Assembly (NCBI RefSeq): GCF_000931465.1
Contig: NZ_CP010892.1
Span: forward strand, 6,285,388-6,349,387
Reading direction: 5' to 3'
From: Pseudomonas sp. MRSN 12121
Lineage (GTDB): Bacteria; Pseudomonadota; Gammaproteobacteria; Pseudomonadales; Pseudomonadaceae
Length of the DNA: 64,000 nucleotides
Shown: in pieces, positions 58,263-64,000 of the stretch
How the letters are laid out: each line of letters starts with the position of its first letter
How positions within the stretch are numbered: the stretch's first letter is position 1
The notes under the pieces: generated by a model
Database searches by the model: none
Told to the model about the DNA's origin: nothing
The model's input: only the letters and a program-made list of their open reading frames with translations
Position numbers and translations under genes: made by a program

Positions 58263-58763
58263 TCAACAGCTGGGCTTGTCCGCGGTGAAGCGCCGTGCCG
58301 GGTTCACCGCGGCACCGAACTCGCGCAGGGCCTTGGCGCCGATCAGCAGCGGGTAGTTGAAGCTGCTGCGGTCGGCCAGGTTGACCTCGACGGTGCGCTT
58401 GACATTGCCCAGGCACAGTTCCAGGTCAACCACCGGACGCTTGGCCACCTGAGCCTCTTCCTTGTCCTCGTCCTCATCGGCGCGGCTCTTGATCTTGCTG
58501 ATCCGCGCCACCTTGTGTTCATAGACCTTGTTGCTGGCGCCCTTGGTCGCCAGGCGGAAGCGCACCCAGTCTTCGCCATCGCGGGTGAAGGTCTCGATGT
58601 CCTTGGCCGACAGCGAGGCGGTCAGGGCGCCGGTGTCCATCTTGGCCTTCAGGGTTTCGCCGATTTCCGGCAACTGGATGTATTCGTAGCGCCCGTAGAG
58701 GGTCGGCTCGGCGGCCATGACCGGCAGCGCCAGCAGGGACAGGAGTGCAAGGACGGATTTCAC
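58263..58763 (-). CDS. Secreted retropepsin-like protease family protein (RimB/PF05618 type)
   Basis: A 166-residue protein with a signal peptide (about 1-17, VLALLSLLALPVMAA) and a single-domain aspartic-protease-like core with the active D-T-G in KMDTGALTASL and a second LLIGAKALREFG flap region. Annotated elsewhere as ATP-dependent zinc protease, a name the motifs do not support. A Glu/Asp/Lys-rich loop (ADEDEDKEEAQVAK) lies in the middle. The GTG at 58763 follows AAGGAA. It ends 69 bases before the creB start region and is read in the same direction as creB. Confidence 0.8.
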   Translation of the reverse strand: MKSVLALLSLLALPVMAAEPTLYGRYEYIQLPEIGETLKAKMDTGALTASLSAKDIETFTRDGEDWVRFRLATKGASNKVYEHKVARISKIKSRADEDEDKEEAQVAKRPVVDLELCLGNVKRTVEVNLADRSSFNYPLLIGAKALREFGAAVNPARRFTADKPSC

Positions 58764-58847
58764 GTGGGCAGGTTCCTTGGGTAGTGGGCAGCAGGATTTT
58801 AGACCGCCGCCGGGCAATTGGTTCGCTATCGTTTGCAGGCCATGCTT

Positions 58848-58955
58848 CTGTAGGAGCGAGGCTTGCCCGCGATGGCTGCGATCCGACTTGCCCGCGATAT
58901 AGATACCGCGCGCTGTCTGAACCGACGCCATCGCGGGCAAGCCTCGCTCCTACAG
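58848..58955. repeat. REP cluster upstream of the acyltransferase gene
   Basis: Outer facing copies (CTGTAGGAGCGAGGCTTGCC at 58848-58867 and its complement ending CTACAG at 58955) enclose a third partial copy with the GATCCGACTTGCCCGCGAT variant. It occupies a third of the 322-base gap 58764-59085; the rest holds promoters only. Confidence 0.85.
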
Positions 58956-59085
58956 TACGGGGGCGGTCTTTTCGGTTGAATGCACCATACCCTTACAGAA
59001 GTGAAACATTCGTCAGCACTCTAGATTTGGCCTGCCCGTCGAAGGTGCTTATCATGGCGCGCCCAAACGCTTTCAAGAGTGCCTT

Positions 59086-59973
59086 ATGCGCCGCCTGCTC
59101 ACCGGCTGTTTCGTCACCCTGCTGCTATTGCTCAACACCCTGGTCCTGTTCGGGCCGCTGATGGTGTTCGCCCTGCTCAAGCTGGTCTTGCCGGGGCGCC
59201 TGCGCGACTACGCGTCGGCGGCAGTGATGTGGATCGCCGAAACCTGGGCCGAGATCGACAAGCTGATCTTCGCCCTGTGCATTCCCACCCGCTGGGACGT
59301 GCGCGGCGGCGACGACCTGCAGGTCGACACGTCCTACCTGGTGATCAGCAACCACCAGTCCTGGGTCGATATCCCGGCGCTGATCCAGACCCTCAACCGC
59401 CGCACGCCGTTCTTCAAGTTCTTCCTGAAGAAGGAATTGATCTGGGTGCCCTTCCTCGGCCTGGCCTGGTGGGCCCTGGACTACCCGTTCATGAAGCGCT
59501 ACAGCAAGGCCTTCCTGGCGAAGAACCCCGAGCTGCAAGGCAAGGACCTGGAAATCACCAGGGCGGCCTGCGAGCTGTTCAAGCGCCAGCCGGTCACGGT
59601 GGTCAACTACCTGGAAGGCACCCGCTTCACCCCGGCCAAGCGCGAGCAGCAGCAATCGCCCTTCAAGCAGTTGCTCAAGCCGAAAGCCGGTGGCGTGGCA
59701 TTCGTGCTGGCGGCCATGGGCGAACAGCTCGACGCCATCCTCGACGTGACGGTGGTTTATCCACAGCAGAAGATCCCCGGTTTCTGGGACCTGATCAGCG
59801 GCAACGTGCCGCGGGTGATCGTCGATATCCAGACACGAGAGCTGGACCCGGCGTTGTGGCAGGGGGATTACGAAAACGATCCGGCGTTTCGCCAGACCGT
59901 CCAGAACTGGGTCAACCAGCTCTGGACCGAGAAAGACCAGCGCATCGACGCCTTGCGCGCCGAGCGCCGTTGA
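59086..59973 (+). CDS. PlsC-family 1-acylglycerol-phosphate acyltransferase (YihG-like)
   Basis: A 295-residue inner-membrane acyltransferase: N-terminal helix (CFVTLLLLLNTLVLFGPLMV), the catalytic H-X4-D in NHQSWVD (His90, Asp95) and the substrate motif YLEGTRFTPAK. It should transfer an acyl chain to lysophosphatidate; it resembles E. coli YihG, an accessory enzyme. Its stop codon directly abuts that of the convergent DUF2780 gene with no gap. Confidence 0.88.
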   Translation: MRRLLTGCFVTLLLLLNTLVLFGPLMVFALLKLVLPGRLRDYASAAVMWIAETWAEIDKLIFALCIPTRWDVRGGDDLQVDTSYLVISNHQSWVDIPALIQTLNRRTPFFKFFLKKELIWVPFLGLAWWALDYPFMKRYSKAFLAKNPELQGKDLEITRAACELFKRQPVTVVNYLEGTRFTPAKREQQQSPFKQLLKPKAGGVAFVLAAMGEQLDAILDVTVVYPQQKIPGFWDLISGNVPRVIVDIQTRELDPALWQGDYENDPAFRQTVQNWVNQLWTEKDQRIDALRAERR

Positions 59974-60546
59974 TCAGCTGCCGCTGCCGACGCCCCAGAT
60001 CCCGCCCAGGCTGCTGAGCAGCGAACCGCCAACGCCCTGCTGACCCAGGTATTGCAGGATCACCGGGGCGAACTGGCCGACCATGCCGCTGTCCATGCCC
60101 AGCGCGCTGAACGCGGTGTTCAGGTCGTTGGTGTCCTTCACGTTGCCCAACGCGTTCTCCAGGCCCGAGATCTTGGTTCCGCCGTTCTGCCCGAGCAGGC
60201 CGCTGAGGGCGCCGAGGTTGCCCAGGGCGTTGCCGCCGGCGAGCTTGTCCAGGCCCGGTACGCTTTTGCTCAGTTGCGAATAGTCGGTGCTGCTCAGCTG
60301 GTTCTTCGCCAGGCCGAGCATCGCGCCGGTGCCGCCCACCGCCTGCTCCGGGGTGACGTCCAGCTTGGACAGGGCACTGAGCAGGCCGGCGGTCTGCGAG
60401 GTCGGGGCGGCAGCGGCGGCCTTGTCGCCACCCTGCATGCTGGACACGGCATTGGCGGCATCGCTCAGGCTGAAACCACCGGCAAAAACCGGGCTGGCGC
60501 CCAGGGTCAGCAACGTAGCCAGTGCAACACTGCGGGAAATCTTCAT
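59974..60546 (-). CDS. DUF2780 secreted protein
   Basis: A 190-residue protein with a signal peptide (MKISRSVALATLLTLGASPV, cut after FAG) and a Gly/Ala/Leu-rich helical body with LGLAKNQLSSTDYSQLSKSV-type repeats, matching DUF2780 (VcgC/VcgE). ATG at 60546 has AGAGG upstream; the longer frame is rejected because it would mask the signal. Role unknown. Confidence 0.85.
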   Translation of the reverse strand: MKISRSVALATLLTLGASPVFAGGFSLSDAANAVSSMQGGDKAAAAAPTSQTAGLLSALSKLDVTPEQAVGGTGAMLGLAKNQLSSTDYSQLSKSVPGLDKLAGGNALGNLGALSGLLGQNGGTKISGLENALGNVKDTNDLNTAFSALGMDSGMVGQFAPVILQYLGQQGVGGSLLSSLGGIWGVGSGS

Positions 60547-60691
60547 CGGGACAACCTCTTGAGCATGAAAACCACCCGAGATTGGGTGGGAGAAAACAGC
60601 TGTTTGACTGGTGGCCATTAGAAATGTTCCTGTTCGCCTCCAGATAGCAAAGCGCTATGGTTGACCGTCGCTCCCCACACAGCAAGCCACA

Positions 60692-61258
60692 ATGAAAAGA
60701 ATCTCCTGCCTGCTCCTGGCCGTTGCACTCCTCGCCATCGGCACCTGGCGCATCGGCGCGCCCGTCGATGAACGGGTCTGCGCGGACCAGCCCGCCTACG
60801 ACGGCCCGCTGACCCGCTTCGTGGCCGATTACTTCAAGCAGAACGATGAACGGGCCTGGCAAGAGGACACCAACGTCTTCGATATCCTGGCCAGCCCCGA
60901 AGCCGATGGCATCGCCCGCCAGCCGCAGCGCTATTACTGCGAAGCGCTGGCCCTGCTCGAAAGCCCGGCACGCACCCAGTCGGAAAAGGTCTACACCTCG
61001 ATCCTGATGCTCAAGCTGCCCATCGACCATTACCTGGGTCTCATGGACCACAGCCACCACCTTTACCAAGCGGGGCGGATCGACGGTACGGTGCTGGGCT
61101 TCGTGCTCAAGCCCCGCGGCACCGCCCTCGACTATTGGTGGTTGCCGCAGTGGCGCTCGCGCTTCAACCGGGATGCGCCCTTGGTGTTCAGTGCGCCGCA
61201 GAGGGCAGACATACTGTCCGGCCAGTACTGGTTCGACTATCCGAGCGCAGGTTTCTGA
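60692..61258 (+). CDS. Hypothetical exported or anchored protein
   Basis: A 188-residue protein with an N-terminal hydrophobic segment (ISCLLLAVALLAIGTWRIG) and a periplasmic body with two cysteines (VCADQPAYDG and YYCEALALLE) that may pair. Aromatic-rich C-terminus (DYWWLPQWRSRFN). No family recognised. It is divergent from DUF2780 across 145 bases and ends at the shared terminator with fdhA. Confidence 0.75.
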   Translation: MKRISCLLLAVALLAIGTWRIGAPVDERVCADQPAYDGPLTRFVADYFKQNDERAWQEDTNVFDILASPEADGIARQPQRYYCEALALLESPARTQSEKVYTSILMLKLPIDHYLGLMDHSHHLYQAGRIDGTVLGFVLKPRGTALDYWWLPQWRSRFNRDAPLVFSAPQRADILSGQYWFDYPSAGF

Positions 61259-61275
61259 GCCGTGAAACAGCCATG

Positions 61276-61304
61276 AAAAAGGGCGACCCGAGGGTCGCCC
61301 TGTT
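61276..61304. terminator. Bidirectional terminator, hypothetical gene / fdhA
   Basis: Stem GGGCGACCC / GGGTCGCCC (61281-61300) with A5 on the left and TGTTT on the right. It fits fdhA on the minus strand best. Confidence 0.85.
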
Positions 61305-61319
61305 TACTGCGCGGAAGCC

Positions 61320-62519
61320 TCAGGCGGCGCTGAACAGCTTGTGCGGGTCGATGACGAATTTCTTCGGCACGCCGGCATCGAACTCGCCGTAGCCACGCGG
61401 GGCGTCGTCCAGGCTGATGACCTGCACGCCGACCACTTCGGCGATGTTGATGCGGTCCCACATGATGGCCTGCATCAGTTGGCGGTTGTACTTCATTACC
61501 GGGGTCTGGCCGGTGTGGAAGCTGTGGGATTTGGCCCAGCCCAGGCCGAAGCGGATGCTCAGGCTGCCCAGCTTGGCCGCGGCATCCACCGCACCCGGGT
61601 CTTCGGTGACGTAGAGGCCGGGGATGCCGATCTTGCCGGCCACCCGCACCACGCCCATCAGCGAGTTGAGCACCGTGGCCGGCGCTTCGTGCTGGGCACC
61701 GGCATGGCCGTGGCCGCGGGCCTCGAAGCCCACCGCGTCGACCGCGCAATCCACTTCCGGCTCGCCCAGCAGCGCGGCGATCTGTTCGTGCAGCGGGGTG
61801 TCCTTGGACAGGTCGGCGATCTCGAAACCCTGGGCCTTGGCATGGGCCAGGCGCACCGGGTTGACGTCGCCGACGATCACCACCGCCGCGCCCAGCAGGC
61901 GCGCCGAGGCCGCGGCGGCCAGGCCCACGGGGCCGGCGCCGGCGACATACACGGTGCTGCCCGGGCCGACACCGGCGGTCACGGCGCCGTGGTAGCCGGT
62001 CGGCAGGATGTCGGACAGGCAGGTCAGGTCGCGGATCTTCTCCATGGCCTTGTCGCGGTCCGGCAGTTTCAGCAGGTTGAAGTCGGCGTAAGGCACCAGC
62101 ACGTATTCGGCCTGGCCGCCGGTCCAGTCACCCATGTCGACATAGCCGTAGGCACCGCCGGCACGCGCCGGGTTGACGGTCAGGCAGACCCCGGTGTGTT
62201 GTTCCTTGCAGGAACGGCAGCGCCCGCAGGCCACGTTGAACGGCACCGAGACCAGGTCGCCGAGCTTCAGGTTCTCGACGTCGCTGCCCTTCTCCACCAC
62301 CTCGCCGGTGATTTCATGGCCCAGGACCAGGCCGACCTGGGCGGTGGTGCGGCCGCGCACCATGTGCTGGTCGGAGCCGCAGATATTGGTGGATACCACG
62401 CGCAGGATGACGCCGTGCTCGATCTTCCTGCCGCGCGGGTCCTGCATTTTTGGATAGTCGATTTTCTGTACTTCGACCTTGCCGTTGCCGAGATACACGA
62501 CACCACGATTACCAGACAT
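61320..62519 (-). CDS. fdhA: Glutathione-independent formaldehyde dehydrogenase
   Basis: A 399-residue zinc-dependent medium-chain dehydrogenase that oxidises formaldehyde to formate with NAD and keeps the cofactor bound. Catalytic zinc ligands are Cys47 (NICGSDQH) and His68 (LGHEITGEVV). The structural zinc loop is CGRCRSCKEQHTGVC, and the NAD fold is VAGAGPVGLA. Same sequence type as the P. putida enzyme. It lies downstream of purU and soxG and can remove formaldehyde made by sarcosine oxidase. Confidence 0.97.
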   Translation of the reverse strand: MSGNRGVVYLGNGKVEVQKIDYPKMQDPRGRKIEHGVILRVVSTNICGSDQHMVRGRTTAQVGLVLGHEITGEVVEKGSDVENLKLGDLVSVPFNVACGRCRSCKEQHTGVCLTVNPARAGGAYGYVDMGDWTGGQAEYVLVPYADFNLLKLPDRDKAMEKIRDLTCLSDILPTGYHGAVTAGVGPGSTVYVAGAGPVGLAAAASARLLGAAVVIVGDVNPVRLAHAKAQGFEIADLSKDTPLHEQIAALLGEPEVDCAVDAVGFEARGHGHAGAQHEAPATVLNSLMGVVRVAGKIGIPGLYVTEDPGAVDAAAKLGSLSIRFGLGWAKSHSFHTGQTPVMKYNRQLMQAIMWDRINIAEVVGVQVISLDDAPRGYGEFDAGVPKKFVIDPHKLFSAA

Positions 62520-62615
62520 GCTTTCACCTCGCTGTTGTTTTTATGAAACCGCGTTGCCAAAAAGAGGCAGCGCGTGGAGTGCTCGGGTACAGATGCTGTT
62601 TCGTTTTCAAAATCG

Positions 62616-62673
62616 CTATCGCGGGCAAGCCGGTGCGCTGTCCATGTAGGAGCGAGGCTTGCCCGCGATGGCC
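62616..62673. repeat. REP pair between purU and fdhA
   Basis: Facing copies of family A (left copy truncated after GCGGGCAAGCCGG), 58 bases, in the 169-base gap. Confidence 0.82.
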
Positions 62674-62688
62674 GCAAAGCGGCCGGTG

Positions 62689-63546
62689 TTAAAGCACCAC
62701 CGTCCGGTTGGCGTTCAAGAACACCCGCCGTTCGATGTGATACCCCACCGCCCGCGCCAGGGTCAGGCCCTCGATATCGCGGCCCTTGGCAATCAGGTCC
62801 TCGGGGTAATGGCTGTGGTCCACCACCTCCACGCCCTGGGCGATGATCGGGCCCTCGTCCAGGTCGTTGTTGATGTAGTGCGCCGTGGCGCCCACCAGCT
62901 TCACGCCCTTGTTGTAGGCCTGGTGATACGGCTTGGCGCCCTTGAAGCCGGGCAGCAGGGAGTGATGGATGTTGATCGCCTTGCCATCGAGCTTGCGGCA
63001 CAGCTCCGGCGACAGCACTTGCATGTAGCGCGCAAGGATCACCAGTTCGGCGCCGGATTCCTCGATCACCTGCCACACCTGGCGCTCCTGGGACGGCTTG
63101 TCGTTGGGGTCCAGGGGAAAGTGGTGGTACGGAATCTGGTGCCAGTCGGCCAGGGGCTTGAGGTCCGGGTGGTTGGACACCACCGCCACCACATCCATCG
63201 CCAGTTGGCCGATGCGCTGGCGGTAGAGCAGGTCGTTGAGGCAGTGATCGGCCTTGGAAACCATGATCACCACTTTCGGCCGATGGTGCGGCGGGGTCAG
63301 TTCCACGTTCATGTCGAAGGCCCGGGCGCGCTCGGCCAGGCTGTTGCGCAAGTCCTGCTCGTCGAAAGCCTCAGGCTGGCGGAACTCCACGCGAATGAAG
63401 AACCGGCCCGAAAGCCGGTCGTCGAAGGAATGGTGTTCGGTGACATAACAGCCCCGCTCGAACAGAAAACGGGTCACCGCGTCCACCGTGCCGAGCACGC
63501 TGGGGCAGTCGGCGGTGAGGATCCAGGTATCGGGGGCGCGGCTCAT
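62689..63546 (-). CDS. purU: Formyltetrahydrofolate deformylase
   Basis: A 285-residue enzyme releasing formate from 10-formyl-THF. N-terminal ACT domain (WILTADCPSVLGTVDAVTRF), C-terminal formyltransferase-like domain with the NIHHSLLPGFKGAKPYHQAY block and Asp in DLDEGPIIAQGVE. In the sox cluster it recycles folate charged by sarcosine and dimethylglycine oxidation. Confidence 0.96.
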   Translation of the reverse strand: MSRAPDTWILTADCPSVLGTVDAVTRFLFERGCYVTEHHSFDDRLSGRFFIRVEFRQPEAFDEQDLRNSLAERARAFDMNVELTPPHHRPKVVIMVSKADHCLNDLLYRQRIGQLAMDVVAVVSNHPDLKPLADWHQIPYHHFPLDPNDKPSQERQVWQVIEESGAELVILARYMQVLSPELCRKLDGKAINIHHSLLPGFKGAKPYHQAYNKGVKLVGATAHYINNDLDEGPIIAQGVEVVDHSHYPEDLIAKGRDIEGLTLARAVGYHIERRVFLNANRTVVL

Positions 63547-63589
63547 GCTGGGTAACTCCTGTTCTTGTTGGGCAACCGCGGCGCGGTCG

Positions 63590-63661
63590 AATCGCGGGCA
63601 AGCCTCGCTCCTACAGTAGGTTTGCAGGAGCGAGCGGCGATCCGACTTGCCCGCGATAAAG
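63590..63661. repeat. REP pair between soxG and purU
   Basis: Facing copies of family A; the right copy has the GAGCGGCGATCCGACTTGCC insertion also present at 14203-14263. 72 bases. Confidence 0.82.
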
Positions 63662-63663
63662 TC

Positions 63664-64000
63664 TCAAGCCTGGACGCTGAGACCGTATTCGGCGGCGGCA
63701 TCCTGCAACCACAACCACCAGTAATCGGAGAAGCTGCGGCGGATCACCAGTTCCCAGGTGTCTTCGCCCATGCGGCGGATCACCAGTTGCGACTTGGCGA
63801 ACACCGTGCCGACGGCCTTGCCCACCGGGAAGTTGTTGGGGTGCACGTCATAGCTGGTGGACTTCATCAGCACTTCGCGCACTTTCGGCCCGGACAGTTC
63901 GAGGATCTGCTGGCCGCCGCTGACGTTGACGATCTGGATATGCAGGTCGCCCAGGGCTTCACGCAGTTTTTTCTCGGCGGCGAATTCTTCTCCGCCCGGC
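63664..64000 (-). CDS. soxG: Sarcosine oxidase gamma subunit (partial, 5' end beyond window)
   Basis: The last 111 codons of SoxG run from the window edge to the stop at 63664. The frame reads through VNVSGGQQILELSGPKVREV and ends WWLWLQDAAAEYGLSVQA, typical of the gamma subunit of heterotetrameric sarcosine oxidase. An internal GTG at 63882 is not the start. soxBDA should lie just outside the window. The enzyme makes glycine and formaldehyde or methylene-THF, feeding purU and fdhA. Confidence 0.93.
   Translation of the reverse strand, partial: PGGEEFAAEKKLREALGDLHIQIVNVSGGQQILELSGPKVREVLMKSTSYDVHPNNFPVGKAVGTVFAKSQLVIRRMGEDTWELVIRRSFSDYWWLWLQDAAAEYGLSVQA

Noticed and set aside
59757..59765. 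Third consensus DnaA box
   Set aside because: It lies inside the acyltransferase coding sequence on its own and is likely chance.

Overview
The window is a high-GC chromosomal segment of a Pseudomonas, most likely of the P. fluorescens / P. protegens / P. chlororaphis complex. Evidence for this is a lysine-to-5-aminovalerate davBA pair, a pqqFABCDEM operon close to the membrane glucose dehydrogenase gene gcd, the bioBFHCD block followed by a cluster of ~600-residue acyl-CoA dehydrogenases (the order known from P. aeruginosa PA0500-PA0508, recalled and not checked), creBCD, sox-purU-fdhA, and many Pseudomonas-type REP repeats. The assignment is inferred from gene content only.

1-3.5 kb is the end of a prophage: a tail-spike protein, an opposed family-25 glycosyltransferase, a HicA/HicB toxin-antitoxin pair with a clear operator, a small orphan gene, a tandem 11-bp repeat, and a duplicated 3' half of a tRNA-Met gene followed by its hairpin. 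That tRNA fragment is read as the attachment site, so the rest of the prophage lies upstream of the window. From 3.7 kb on everything looks like core genome.

3.7-18.3 kb: a DUF115-like LPS-core gene, gcd (PQQ-dependent), an Lrp-type regulator with a 35-bp dyad in front of davB-davA, then pqqF, pqqA, pqqBCDE and the S9 peptidase gene pqqM. Enzyme and cofactor synthesis for periplasmic glucose oxidation therefore sit within about 12 kb. 18.3-21.8 kb: a Pmp3-type membrane peptide, a class-III aminotransferase/MOSC pair and a divergent LysR regulator.

22-34.5 kb (mostly minus strand): three paralogous acyl-CoA dehydrogenases interrupted by a membrane diguanylate cyclase, a small flagellar-rod-like protein, then bioD, bioC, bioH, bioF, bioB. 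Good regulator boxes are visible: PsrA-type before the first dehydrogenase, CRP/Vfr-type before the cyclase, and BirA-type before bioB. 34.5-44.4 kb: comF-like, modE, phoX, srkA, rarD, a GcvR-like ACT protein, malate synthase glcB, and a stand-alone receiver.

44.5-53.5 kb: a cNMP/CBS/DUF294 protein translationally coupled to a DnaQ-like exonuclease, then an ECF sigma / FecR / STN-type TonB receptor / PepSY iron-uptake operon. 53.6-64 kb: a glutathione transferase, creB-creC-creD with a cre-tag-like repeat, a retropepsin-like protein, an acyltransferase, two poorly characterised secreted or anchored proteins, and the one-carbon genes fdhA and purU downstream of soxG, which is cut by the window edge. 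REP/REPIN repeats fill many intergenic gaps.

No wholly new system is claimed. The most attractive leads are the regulator boxes, the miniature rod-like protein and the DUF294-exonuclease pair.
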